Source: Alloacidobacterium dinghuense
GTDB lineage: Bacteria > Acidobacteriota > Terriglobia > Terriglobales > Acidobacteriaceae
Assembly: GCF_014274465.1 (NCBI RefSeq)
Contig: NZ_CP060394.1
Span: 5,456,001 to 5,520,000 of the forward strand
Reading direction: 5' to 3'
Length of the DNA stretch: 64,000 nt
The first letter of the stretch is position 1, and every line of letters begins with the position of its first letter. The translations under genes and the position numbers were made by a program. Below, piece after piece: positions 18,960-27,773 of this stretch. The notes beneath the pieces were generated by a model. The model was not told where the DNA came from and ran no database searches. It saw only the letters and a list, made by a program, of their open reading frames with translations.

Positions 18960-19048
18960 TGCCAGACGAACGTTCGGGGAACCAACGCACAAGCCAGGAA
19001 TTGCCTCTAAGTTCATAGCGCACCCGTATTCTGTGAAAGGCTCTGAAC

Positions 19049-20704
19049 GTGCACGATCAAAAGCCCTTGGAAAGTCTTCCTGCGACAACCAAGAAGAATA
19101 GTCGCTCAAGGCGCATCTTGCTATGGATCGCAGCGATTTTTTTCCTTCTCGTAGTCGCCGCCTTCATTGCCGTCGAAGTAGGCCTGCACCGCGCAGAACC
19201 CATCCTGAAAGCCCGAATAGTGGATACGCTCAGCACGCGTTTCGACAGCCGCGTCCAACTCGCCCATTTCCACGTCTATTTCCTTAAGGGATTTCAGGTG
19301 TCCGGCTCCGGTCTCCGGATCTATCCCAACCAGATCGAAATGGACAGCCCGCTCTTCGCCGTTAACAATTTTTCCTTCCGCACCACCTGGCATGGACTCC
19401 TTCACACGCCGATGTTTGTCGACAGGGTCAACCTGAGGGGCATGCAGATTCACATGCCGCCAAAAGACGAGCGGCAGAACATGCCAAAGCTGAGCAACCA
19501 GAACGGCGTCAGCAACATGAAAATCTTCGTTCGCGAGATGCAGATTGAAGACGCTGCGCTGGTGCTCGAAACCAACAAGCCCGGCAAATTTCCCTTGGAC
19601 TTCGAAATCAGCCACCTGACGCTCGATTCCGTCGGCGCTGGCGAGCCGATGAAGTTTCACGCGACGCTCATCAATCCCAAGCCCATCGGCGACATTGATT
19701 CCTCCGGATATTTTGGCCCATTCAATGAGCACAGCCCTGGCGATTCCCCGGTACGCGGCGAATACAACTTCAGCCACGCCGATCTCAACACCATCAAAGG
19801 CATCGGCGGCATGCTCTCTTCAACCGGCAAGTATCAGGGCGAGCTGAATCACATCTACGTCGATGGCGAGACCGACACGCTCAACTTCAGCATTGATTCC
19901 GGCAATCATCCCATGCCGCTCCACACAAAATTCCACGCCATCGTCGACGGCACCAATGGCGACACCTATCTGCAGCCGGTTGATGCGCAGCTTCTGCACT
20001 CCCACATTCTAGCTACAGGCGATGTCGTTCGCGCTCCGCAGGGCGGCCACAATATCACGCTTGATGTGACCGTAGGTCCGGCGCGCATTGAAGACTTGCT
20101 GACTCTGGGAGTGAAAAGCCAGCCTGCAATCATGAGCGGAGGATTGAGACTTAAGACAAAACTCATCCTGCCTCCCGGTCAAGTCTCCGTCGCGCAAAAG
20201 CTGCGCCTGAAAGGCAGCTTCGAGATCACAGACGCTACTTTTTCCAACGATAAGATACAGGCGAAAGTGGACGAACTCAGTCTGCGCAGCCAGAACCGCG
20301 CAAAAGAGGCGAAGACTATCGATAAACAGAATCCCGATGCCATCGAGTCGCAGATGAAAGGGCAGTTCGAACTCGGCGACAGCAAGCTGACATTCAGCAG
20401 CCTGCAATACGACGTCCCCGGAGCCGACATTGCCTTGAACGGCGTGTATACACTTAGCGGCGACCAGTTCGATTTTTCAGGCACGGCGCGAATGAAGGCC
20501 AAGGCGTCACAACTTACCACCGGATTTAAATCGCTTCTGCTGAAACCGGTCGACCCATTCTTCTCCAAGAATGGCGCTGGCACAGAAGTCCCAATCAAAG
20601 TCAGCGGTACGCGCTCGGAGCCAAAATTCGGCCTTGATTTCCATCACAAGGATAAAGACAAGAATCAGAGCGACGCGCACGACAGCCACAACCCAGACAA
20701 ATAA
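19049..20704 (+). CDS. AsmA-like envelope protein
   Basis: A 551-residue protein with one N-terminal membrane helix (about residues 23-47), then a long periplasmic beta-rich region. The start of that region (EPILKARIVDTLSTRF, then DSRVQLAHFHV and GLRI) is the AsmA/DUF748 pattern: periplasmic beta-groove proteins implicated in phospholipid traffic to the outer membrane. The acidic/Lys-rich tail (HKDKDKNQSDAHDSHN) is unusual. GTG at 19049 follows GAAAGG by eight bases and is a good start. Downstream, 118 bases away, is the GH13 gene. Confidence 0.75.
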   Translation: MHDQKPLESLPATTKKNSRSRRILLWIAAIFFLLVVAAFIAVEVGLHRAEPILKARIVDTLSTRFDSRVQLAHFHVYFLKGFQVSGSGLRIYPNQIEMDSPLFAVNNFSFRTTWHGLLHTPMFVDRVNLRGMQIHMPPKDERQNMPKLSNQNGVSNMKIFVREMQIEDAALVLETNKPGKFPLDFEISHLTLDSVGAGEPMKFHATLINPKPIGDIDSSGYFGPFNEHSPGDSPVRGEYNFSHADLNTIKGIGGMLSSTGKYQGELNHIYVDGETDTLNFSIDSGNHPMPLHTKFHAIVDGTNGDTYLQPVDAQLLHSHILATGDVVRAPQGGHNITLDVTVGPARIEDLLTLGVKSQPAIMSGGLRLKTKLILPPGQVSVAQKLRLKGSFEITDATFSNDKIQAKVDELSLRSQNRAKEAKTIDKQNPDAIESQMKGQFELGDSKLTFSSLQYDVPGADIALNGVYTLSGDQFDFSGTARMKAKASQLTTGFKSLLLKPVDPFFSKNGAGTEVPIKVSGTRSEPKFGLDFHHKDKDKNQSDAHDSHNPDK

Positions 20705-20821
20705 GACTGCGCCTACTACGCGGAAAACACCTAATCTGTTAGCTTCTCTGACGAAGAATAACCGCCGGCAGTCAGAACCATTTGCCGTGCACCCATACCG
20801 TTTCTGGAAGGAGAGACATTC

Positions 20822-22558
20822 ATGAAGCGCATCTGGACAAAACATATTTGCGCAGTAGTTGTCCTGGCACTCACTAGCAGTCTTTGGGCGCAGACTTCGA
20901 GCGCACCGCCTGTGCAACCGTGGTGGAAAGGTGCGGTAATTTATGAAATCTATCCACGCAGTTTCCAGGACTCCAACAACGACGGCATCGGAGATCTGAA
21001 CGGCATCACTTCGCGCCTCGACTATCTCAAGGTTCTCGGTGTCGATGCTATCTGGCTCTCTCCCATCTATCCCTCGCCGCAGGTCGATTTCGGCTACGAC
21101 ATCTCCAACTACGAGGCAATTGATCCGCAGTACGGCACACTCAAAGACTTCGACAACCTCGTCGCTGAAGCGAGGAAGCGCAACATCCGCATCATCATGG
21201 ACCTGGTGCTCAACCACACTTCTGACAAACACCCCTGGTTCATCGAGTCGCGCAGCTCAAAAACGAATCCCAAGCGCGATTGGTACGTCTGGCGTGACGG
21301 CAAAGGCCCCGGGCAGCCGCCCAACAACTGGCAGTCCGACTTCGGACACTCGGCATGGGAGTACGACCAGAAAACCGGCCAATATTACTACCACAAGTTC
21401 TACATCCAACAGCCAGACCTGAACTGGACCAATCCGCAGGTGCGCAAGGCCATGTATGACGTAGAGCGCTTCTGGATCAACCGCGGCGTCGCCGGATTCC
21501 GCCTCGACGCCATCACCACGCTCTTCGAAGATCCGCAATGGCGCGACGACGCCGTGGTCAAAGACGCTAACGGCAACCCCGAAATCAACAACTACGGCGA
21601 TGTGAAGCTCGACGACGCCATGACGAATAACCTGCCCCAGGTAAACGACGTCCTGCGCGACTTGCGCAAGGTCGCAGACAGTTATAAAGGCCGCGACGTC
21701 GTGCTCATCGGTGAGACATACCTTAAGAGCATCAACGACCTGAAGAAAATGTACGGCGCAAACAACGACGAGTTGCAGCTACCGATGGACATGCAGATCG
21801 GATTCATCAACAAGCTCGACGTAAACCTCTTCCGGCAGCGCATCAATGAGGTGCAGAACGACGTCAACGGCAACGAGCCGATGATCGTCTTCGACAACCA
21901 CGACAATCCACGCTGGGACCGCTACGGCGACGGAACGCACAACCAGGACATCGGCCGCGTCATCGCCACCATCCTTTTCGCTACGCGCGGCACGGCCCTC
22001 TTCTATTACGGCGATGAAATCGGCATGGTTACCACACCGCCAACACGTAAAGAAGATGTAAAGGATCCCGTAGGCATCACGGGCTGGCCTAAAGACAAAG
22101 GCCGCGACGGAGAGCGCACACCCATGCAATGGGACGACGGCCCCAACGCAGGCTTCACTGCAGCAAACGTACAGCCCTGGCTTCCGATTCCGCCCAGCTA
22201 CAAGACCGTCAACGTGAAGGCTCAGGTCACGGACTTCGACTCCATGCTGAACTGGTACAAGCAGTTCATCGAAATCCGCCGCTCGACGCCGGCGCTGCGC
22301 GACGGGAGGAACATCATGCTCAACACCAGCGACGCCAACGTCCTGTCATGGTTGCGTCAGGCTCCGGGCGAACCCGCAGTGGTTGTTGCTTGCAACTTCA
22401 CTGCGCAGCCGCAGAAGGTCAGCTTCGATCTTTCAGCACAGGGCATCACCAGCAAGCAAGCAAAGACACTGATGAAAACTCCGGGATCGAGCGATCCTTC
22501 GTCCCTCGACAACGTCCAGTTGCCGCCCTTTGGCGTCTACATGGGCCAAGTCCAGTAA
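20822..22558 (+). CDS. Secreted GH13 alpha-glucosidase
   Basis: A 578-residue exported alpha-amylase-family enzyme. A Sec signal (1 to about 23, ending WAQ) precedes the TIM barrel: DAIWLSPIYPSP (region I), GFRLDAI with nucleophile D229, IGETY with acid/base E298, and FDNHDNPR with D361. The QPDLNWTNPQVR and WWKGAVIYEIYPRSF strings place it among oligo-1,6-glucosidase/alpha-glucosidase/trehalose-related GH13 members rather than endo-amylases. Together with the nearby trehalase it suggests periplasmic cleavage of alpha-glucosides. ATG at 20822 follows GGAGAGA. A 16-bp hairpin downstream may terminate transcription. Confidence 0.93.
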   Translation: MKRIWTKHICAVVVLALTSSLWAQTSSAPPVQPWWKGAVIYEIYPRSFQDSNNDGIGDLNGITSRLDYLKVLGVDAIWLSPIYPSPQVDFGYDISNYEAIDPQYGTLKDFDNLVAEARKRNIRIIMDLVLNHTSDKHPWFIESRSSKTNPKRDWYVWRDGKGPGQPPNNWQSDFGHSAWEYDQKTGQYYYHKFYIQQPDLNWTNPQVRKAMYDVERFWINRGVAGFRLDAITTLFEDPQWRDDAVVKDANGNPEINNYGDVKLDDAMTNNLPQVNDVLRDLRKVADSYKGRDVVLIGETYLKSINDLKKMYGANNDELQLPMDMQIGFINKLDVNLFRQRINEVQNDVNGNEPMIVFDNHDNPRWDRYGDGTHNQDIGRVIATILFATRGTALFYYGDEIGMVTTPPTRKEDVKDPVGITGWPKDKGRDGERTPMQWDDGPNAGFTAANVQPWLPIPPSYKTVNVKAQVTDFDSMLNWYKQFIEIRRSTPALRDGRNIMLNTSDANVLSWLRQAPGEPAVVVACNFTAQPQKVSFDLSAQGITSKQAKTLMKTPGSSDPSSLDNVQLPPFGVYMGQVQ

Positions 22559-22592
22559 CTGGTCCAATAGCGCGCTTCCATCAGCACAGAAG

Positions 22593-22620
22593 CCGTCACT
22601 CTGAGCGCAGCGAAGAATCT
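22593..22620 (+). repeat. Dispersed intergenic repeat, copy 1
   Basis: The stretch beginning CCGTCACTCTGAGCGCAG matches the CTGTCATCCTGAGCGCAG consensus present in four other intergenic places of this window. Its right end forms the left arm of the adjoining perfect hairpin. Confidence 0.6.
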
Positions 22621-22655
22621 CAACGATGCCTCTTCAGCAGGCATCGTTGAGATTC
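22615..22655. terminator. Perfect 16-bp hairpin between convergent genes
   Basis: GAATCTCAACGATGCC (22615-22630) pairs fully with GGCATCGTTGAGATTC (22640-22655) around a nine-base loop. It lies 57 bases after the GH13 stop and 17 bases after the TetR stop on the other strand, so it could end transcription from both sides. There is no clean T-run, so factor-independent termination is not certain; transcript-end protection is an alternative. Confidence 0.6.
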
Positions 22656-22671
22656 CGCCTGCTTTCGGTCG

Positions 22672-23301
22672 TCAAAAAAGATCAATGCAAGCCCGCGCCC
22701 TTTTGTGCCGCTTCTTCGTCTTCACGCCATAGGCAGCCAGGAATGCATCCGCCGCATACGCCGCAAGATCAGCGGGAATCTTCCCCCCAAAGCGGTTTAC
22801 AAAAACATGCCGATAAAGCATCGGTCCAATCAGCAGGGCGATCCCAACTTCGGGATCAAGTGACTTAGCCAGTTTGCCGTATTGGATGCCGCGCTTCAGC
22901 ATATCGCGCAATTGCGCGCGCGGCCTCTCCAGCACGCGCGCGCGCCACTGCTCGCCAAACGTTCGATTCTTCGCCGAATACGCCATCAGATGCGGCAGTA
23001 AGCGCTCTTTCATTTCCTTCCTATGAGCGGCCGGCTGGTAATTCAATTGCGCAATCAAATCCGCGCGCAGGTCACCTGAGTCGAAGACAGGCGCCTCCTC
23101 GTCCACTCCATGCAGATAACCCAGTACCTCAAGACACAGCTTGTCTTTGTCGCGCCAATGCTTGTAGATCGTCGCCTTGCTCACGCCGGATGTTTCGGCA
23201 ATTGCATCCATGCTCGTTGCATCGATCCCGCGTTCTGCAAACAGGTTGAGCGCAGCTTCCAAAACCTTGCGATGTGCAGCGATACTTCGTGGTCGTGCCA
23301 T
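22672..23301 (-). CDS. TetR-family transcriptional repressor
   Basis: A 209-residue regulator. The N-terminal helix-turn-helix reads NLFAERGIDATSMDAIAETSGVSKATIYKHW (residues about 18-48, the TetR signature), and the rest is the variable ligand-binding bundle. It is the last gene of a three-gene unit: ATPase, then permease (four-base gap), then this regulator (three-base gap). The unit starts just downstream of a perfect palindrome overlapping the promoter, so autoregulation of the exporter by this protein is a strong inference. The inducing ligand is unknown. Confidence 0.9.
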   Translation of the reverse strand: MARPRSIAAHRKVLEAALNLFAERGIDATSMDAIAETSGVSKATIYKHWRDKDKLCLEVLGYLHGVDEEAPVFDSGDLRADLIAQLNYQPAAHRKEMKERLLPHLMAYSAKNRTFGEQWRARVLERPRAQLRDMLKRGIQYGKLAKSLDPEVGIALLIGPMLYRHVFVNRFGGKIPADLAAYAADAFLAAYGVKTKKRHKRARACIDLF

Positions 23302-23304
23302 TTC

Positions 23305-24051
23305 TTATAGCTGAATCTTCGAAAACAGATACGCGCCCAGACTCATAAATGCAGTCGCAATCGTCACCATCACAGCCAGATCAAGCGCAAAGCTGAAGTG
23401 CCATGCGCCAATCAAAGACCCGCGTAAGCCGTCAATGCCATACGTCAAGGGATCGATATGCGTGATTGCAGTGAGTACAGCCGGCAGATGCGCAAGTGGA
23501 TACAGGGCGCCGGAGAGAAAAAACATAGGCAGCACCATGAAATTCATGATAATGGGAAAACCCTGCATGTCCTTAATCACCGACCCAAAAGCTGTCCCCA
23601 GCGACGCAAAAGTGATTGCCACCATCGCCATGAAAATGAATGCCTGCGGCAAAGCAGCCCAGCTGTGAGGACGAAATCCGGCAATCAGGCAAACGATGAG
23701 CACCAATATGCCTTGGAATGTCGCAACCGTAGCAGACCCCAACGTGCGGCCTAGCATGATTTGCATGCGCGACACCGGAGCTACGAGTGTCTCCTTGAGA
23801 AAGCCGAACTGACGGTCCCAAAGAATCGAAATGCCGGAAAAGATGCACATGAACAAAATCGACATCCCGATAACACCGGGAGCGATGAACTGCACATAAC
23901 TGCCGTTGCCCGCGCGTTGAAATACCGGACCAAGCCCAAAACCCAGAGCCAGCAGATACAGCATCGGCTGCCCGAGCGAAGCGATGATCTGCACACGCGA
24001 ACGTATGTAGCGCTTCAGCTCACGCAGCCAGAGAATATAAATCGCGCTCAT
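23305..24051 (-). CDS. ABC-2 type exporter permease
   Basis: A 248-residue integral membrane permease with six hydrophobic segments. The N-terminal amphipathic region (LWLRELKRYIRSRVQII) precedes the first helix, and YVQFIAPGVIGMSILF and FGFLKETLVAPVSRMQIMLGRTLG are the ABC-2/DrrB-type signatures. It pairs with the ATPase upstream (four bases apart) to form a homodimeric or 2+2 drug/polyketide exporter. Length and layout are typical of DrrB-like permeases. Confidence 0.92.
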   Translation of the reverse strand: MSAIYILWLRELKRYIRSRVQIIASLGQPMLYLLALGFGLGPVFQRAGNGSYVQFIAPGVIGMSILFMCIFSGISILWDRQFGFLKETLVAPVSRMQIMLGRTLGSATVATFQGILVLIVCLIAGFRPHSWAALPQAFIFMAMVAITFASLGTAFGSVIKDMQGFPIIMNFMVLPMFFLSGALYPLAHLPAVLTAITHIDPLTYGIDGLRGSLIGAWHFSFALDLAVMVTIATAFMSLGAYLFSKIQL

Positions 24052-24054
24052 CGT

Positions 24055-24840
24055 TTATCTCCTCCACATCTTAGCCATCTGGCGCATGCCCTCTGCGGAA
24101 CTCGCACTCTCATCACGCAGAGACTCACCGGTCAGCGACAAAAACGCGCCTTCCAGCGAATCGCTGTTCGTGCTGATCTTCAATTCTGCCGAAGTCCCCT
24201 GCGCGATCAACTTGCCGTGATCGATAATCGCAATGCGATGCGCCACGCGGTCCGCCTCATCCATGTAATGCGTAGTGAGGAAAACCGTTGTCTTCTCCGT
24301 TTCATTCAAACGCTTCACAATGGTCCAGAGCTGGTTGCGACTCTGGGGATCGAGCCCGAGCGTCGGCTCATCGAGAAACAGAATCTTCGGCGTGTGCAGA
24401 AAGCCGCGCGCGATCTCCAGCCGCCGCTTCATGCCGCCCGAGAATTGCTTGACGTAATCGTCTTTCCGGTCCCACAGCTCAAATACTTTCAGCAGATTCT
24501 CAATCCGCTCGGCTCGAACTTTTCGCGGTACGTTATAGAGAACGGCGTGCAGTTCCATATTCTCGTAAGCCGTCTGCTCGTTATCGAGGCTCGGATCCTG
24601 AAAGACAATGCCGAAGCGCCGCCTTGCCTCGTTCCGCTTCAGCGTGGGATTCAGGCCGTCCAACTCGATCGTCCCGCTCGTCGGCTTCAGCAATGTCGTG
24701 AGCATCTTGATGGTGGTCGTTTTCCCCGCGCCATTCGGCCCGAGAAAGGCAAAAATCTCCCCCTGCTTCACGTCAAAGGAAATACCGTCTACGGCAGTAA
24801 ACTCGCCGAACGTTTTCACCAGGTTGTCAGCACGAATCAT
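24055..24840 (-). CDS. ABC exporter ATPase, DrrA-like
   Basis: A 261-residue nucleotide-binding subunit with Walker A GPNGAGKTT (near 34-42), Q-loop FQDPSLD, signature QFSGGMKRRLEIARG, Walker B KILFLDEPTLGLD, and H-loop TTHYMDEA. The GLDPQSRNQLW and YMDEADR strings place it with daunorubicin-resistance-type exporters. It is the first gene of the exporter operon. Its start codon lies about 20 bases from the TetR-type palindrome. GAAGG five to seven bases before ATG is the ribosome-binding site. Confidence 0.94.
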   Translation of the reverse strand: MIRADNLVKTFGEFTAVDGISFDVKQGEIFAFLGPNGAGKTTTIKMLTTLLKPTSGTIELDGLNPTLKRNEARRRFGIVFQDPSLDNEQTAYENMELHAVLYNVPRKVRAERIENLLKVFELWDRKDDYVKQFSGGMKRRLEIARGFLHTPKILFLDEPTLGLDPQSRNQLWTIVKRLNETEKTTVFLTTHYMDEADRVAHRIAIIDHGKLIAQGTSAELKISTNSDSLEGAFLSLTGESLRDESASSAEGMRQMAKMWRR

Positions 24841-24859
24841 GGAAACCTTCTTCTACATC

Positions 24860-24891
24860 GACAATACTGAACGGTTTAGTTCAGTATTGTC
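24860..24891. promoter_or_regulatory. Perfect inverted repeat: TetR operator of the exporter operon
   Basis: GACAATACTGAAC (24860-24872) and GTTCAGTATTGTC (24879-24891) are exact reverse complements separated by six bases. The minus-strand -35-like TTGACA overlaps its upstream edge, so bound repressor would block transcription of the ATPase-permease-TetR operon. The site is about 20 bases before the ATPase ATG. That the local TetR binds it is inference from position and symmetry. Confidence 0.75.
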
Positions 24892-24983
24892 AAGATGACA
24901 TCCGCCCACTAGACGCCAATTTGACAGAAAATCCACGCCTCCTGTCGTATCCTGAGCCCAGCACATCCGTGGAGGAAACTCGC

Positions 24984-26141
24984 ATGGCCACCGCAAATCC
25001 GGCGGTTTACCAGGCAGAGAAAAGCAACATCCCCTGGTACTTGTGGTGCGCGGCTATGGCCGTCACTTCCGTCACCATCGGCGCGCACTGGGATGTTTCC
25101 TGGCACCGCTCCATCGGCCGCGACACCTTCTGGACGCCGGCGCACCTTGCCATCTACGCTTGCGGCGTCCTCGCCGGCATCGCCTGTGGTTACCTGATCC
25201 TCAACACAACGTTCCGCCGTGTTCCGGAACTGCTTGCCTCCTCGGTGAGCGTCTTCGGCTTCCGCGCGCCGTTGGGCGCATTCCTCGCGGCATGGGGAGG
25301 AATCGCGATGCTCGCCTCCGCGCCCTTCGACAACTGGTGGCACAACGCCTACGGGCTCGATGTAAAAATCGTAAGTCCCCCGCACACGTTGCTGATGCTC
25401 GGCATTTTCGCCATCGACTTCGGCACCTATTTCCTGATCACCGCCGCGATGAACCGCGCCGACGGCACACTCTTCAAAAAGCTGCAGTGGCTGCTGCTCT
25501 ACCTCGGCGGATTGATGATGGTGCTCACCATGTTCTTCCGCATGGAATACACATGGGACATCAAGCTGCACACCACCGGAGCCTATATCTCCGTCGCCAT
25601 CGGAGTGCCCACCTATTTCGCCATGCTCTGGGAGTGCTCGCGCCATCGCTGGGCCGCGACCGTCTCCACAGCTTTTTACTCGCTCTTTCTCATAGGACTC
25701 ATCCTGATCCTGCCGCTGTTTCCCGCTGAACCAAAGCTGGGCCCGGTCTATCAGCCCGTCCATCAATTCATTCCGCCGCTTTTCCCCATGCTGCTGATCG
25801 TCCCAGCCTTCTTCATGGACATGCTGCTCGATAAAACTCGAGAGTGGAAGTCCTGGCTCATCGCGCTCGTAGCAGGCCCGATCTTCGTCCTCACCCTCGT
25901 CGCCGCCGAATGGCCCTTCGCCAGCTTTCTCATGACCAAAGCCGCTGACAATCGCTTCTTCGGCGCTGCTTACCTCGATTACGGCACGCCATCGTGGTCG
26001 TACGCAGCCAGGCGCGTCTTCCTCAACCCCGAACACGGTCTCGTCCTTTGGAAGGGCCTTGCCTTCGCGATACTCTATGCCTCAATCAGCACCTGGCTTG
26101 GCCTCGCGCTCGGCAAGTGGATGCGAAAGGTGCAGCGTTGA
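24984..26141 (+). CDS. Polytopic membrane protein with His/Trp motifs
   Basis: A 385-residue integral membrane protein with about ten hydrophobic segments and no recognised family. Polar residues cluster at membrane edges: GAHWDVSWHRSIGRDTFWTPAHLAIY (about residues 30-55) and SAPFDNWWHNAYGLDVK, then SPPHTLL, and HQFIPPLFPML. Conserved-looking His/Asp/Trp of this type often bind metal or heme in membranes. ATG at 24984 follows GGAGGAAA. The stop overlaps the next gene's ATG by one base (TGATG), so the two are translationally coupled. Confidence 0.7.
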   Translation: MATANPAVYQAEKSNIPWYLWCAAMAVTSVTIGAHWDVSWHRSIGRDTFWTPAHLAIYACGVLAGIACGYLILNTTFRRVPELLASSVSVFGFRAPLGAFLAAWGGIAMLASAPFDNWWHNAYGLDVKIVSPPHTLLMLGIFAIDFGTYFLITAAMNRADGTLFKKLQWLLLYLGGLMMVLTMFFRMEYTWDIKLHTTGAYISVAIGVPTYFAMLWECSRHRWAATVSTAFYSLFLIGLILILPLFPAEPKLGPVYQPVHQFIPPLFPMLLIVPAFFMDMLLDKTREWKSWLIALVAGPIFVLTLVAAEWPFASFLMTKAADNRFFGAAYLDYGTPSWSYAARRVFLNPEHGLVLWKGLAFAILYASISTWLGLALGKWMRKVQR

Positions 26142-27634
26142 TGCCCAATTTGAAGGTGCCGCGCTGGTTCGTCTGTTTTCTTCTTCTGCTTTCTGCTTTG
26201 CCCGCAAGCGCCCACGTCGGCAGCCCGGATGTCTACGCCGAAGGTGATGCCGGACCCTACAAGCTCTTCGTCGTCATTCGGCCGCCCCTCGTCATACCCG
26301 GCGTCGCTGAGATTGAAGTCCGTTCCAGCACTCCCGGTGTCGACAACATCACCATCACGCCGATGCTCCTCACCGGCGACGCCTCAAGGCATCCGCCTGT
26401 CCCGGACAACATGACCAAGCCGTCGAACGACGCGCAGTTCTTCACCGGTCATCTTTGGATCATGGCCACCGGCTCGTGGCAGGTCCGTTTCGTTGCCACG
26501 GGTAGCAAGGGCGAGGGCGTGATTTCTATTCCTGTTCCGGCGACAGCCATCGGCACACGCAAAATGCAGAGCGGCATGGGTTTCATGCTCGCGGTGCTCG
26601 GCGTCATTCTTCTCCTGGGAATGGTCGGAATCATCGGAGCCGCCGCGCGCGACGCGCAGATTCCTCCCGGAAAAACAGCGCCCCCGGCCAATCGTCGACG
26701 CGCATTTGTAGCCATGACGGTTGCATTCGTCATTCTGGTGGTTGGCGTCATTCTCGGCAACAAGTGGTGGAACGCAGAAGCAACCGACTACTCTTCCTAT
26801 ATCTACAAGCCATTGCAGATGAACGCTACCGTGCAGCCGGGCAATATCCTCGATCTCAAAATGGTCGATCCCGGTTGGCTCCGCGCGCGCAAGCTTGACG
26901 ACTTCGTTCTCGACCACAACCACATCATGCACCTCTACGCTATCCGCTGGCCGGCAATGGATGTCGTCTTCCATCTGCACCCCGATCAGGTTGGCTCAGG
27001 CGATTTCCACCTCACGCTGCCGGAAATGCCCGCCGGAACCTACCGCCTCTACGCCGATGTCGTCCACGCCAACGGTTTCCCCGAGACGCTGGTCACAACC
27101 ATTACCTTGCCCTTCACCCATGGACGCGAACTCATCGGAGACGACGCCGAAGGCACAGCCCCTGTCGTTACCTCCACCGGACGAGGAACCCAAACCAACA
27201 CCAGCGATAAGCTGCCGGACGGCTACACCATGGTCTGGAAACGCCCAGCCACCCTGACCGCAAAGGCCCCCGAAGACTTCACCTTCACTCTGCTCGACGC
27301 CAACGGCCAACCGGCAAAAGATATGGGCCTATACATGGGTATGGTTGGCCACGCTGCATTTGTAAAGACAGACGGTACCGTCTTCGCTCACATTCATCCA
27401 TCGGGAACGGTGGCGATGGCTGCGCTCATGATGGCGCAAGCGCAGAACGGGACCAGCGGGAACAGCATGAATGACATGCCGGGAATGGGCATGAGCGGCA
27501 ACGCCTCGCAGCCAGTTCCAAGCACCGTCAGCTTTCCCTATGGCTTCCCGACACCCGGCAACTACCGCATCTTCGTGCAGATGAAGCACGCAAACACGGT
27601 CGAAACCGGAACCTTCGACGCAGAAGTGCAGTAG
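26141..27634 (+). CDS. Periplasmic His/Met-rich membrane-anchored protein
   Basis: A 497-residue protein with a cleavable signal (1 to about 24, ending ASA|H) and two internal membrane helices (about 145-168 and 190-210). The second extracytoplasmic half has His-rich loops (LDHNHIMHLY, VFHLHPDQ, AHIHPSG) and a Met-rich run (MNDMPGMGMSGN), patterns seen in copper-handling periplasmic proteins. Ig-like or YtkA-like beta segments are visible (EVRSSTPGVDNITI, GNYRIFVQMKHAN). The start ATG overlaps the stop of the upstream membrane gene; the pair probably works together. Copper or another soft metal is an inference. Confidence 0.7.
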   Translation: MPNLKVPRWFVCFLLLLSALPASAHVGSPDVYAEGDAGPYKLFVVIRPPLVIPGVAEIEVRSSTPGVDNITITPMLLTGDASRHPPVPDNMTKPSNDAQFFTGHLWIMATGSWQVRFVATGSKGEGVISIPVPATAIGTRKMQSGMGFMLAVLGVILLLGMVGIIGAAARDAQIPPGKTAPPANRRRAFVAMTVAFVILVVGVILGNKWWNAEATDYSSYIYKPLQMNATVQPGNILDLKMVDPGWLRARKLDDFVLDHNHIMHLYAIRWPAMDVVFHLHPDQVGSGDFHLTLPEMPAGTYRLYADVVHANGFPETLVTTITLPFTHGRELIGDDAEGTAPVVTSTGRGTQTNTSDKLPDGYTMVWKRPATLTAKAPEDFTFTLLDANGQPAKDMGLYMGMVGHAAFVKTDGTVFAHIHPSGTVAMAALMMAQAQNGTSGNSMNDMPGMGMSGNASQPVPSTVSFPYGFPTPGNYRIFVQMKHANTVETGTFDAEVQ

Positions 27635-27680
27635 GTAAAGACAACAAAACAAAGTCCTCATTCTGACGACCATCGGGAGA

Positions 27681-27713
27681 GCCTGTCCTGAGCGAAGCCG
27701 AAGGAAAGAATCT
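27681..27713 (+). repeat. Dispersed intergenic repeat, copy 2
   Basis: GCCTGTCCTGAGCGAAGC and the following GAAGGAAAGAATCT match the same consensus as the copy at 22593. It sits between the convergent 26141 gene and the nitroreductase gene. Confidence 0.5.
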
Positions 27714-27773
27714 GAACGATGAGCGATGAGTCAATGCTGCGCGGATTCATCGCCCCGCTCAGGTTGGCCGGAT

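Noticed and set aside
25043-25729. 228-codon Arg/His-rich frame inside the membrane-protein gene
   Set aside because: A shadow frame of a high-GC gene; composition is not protein-like.
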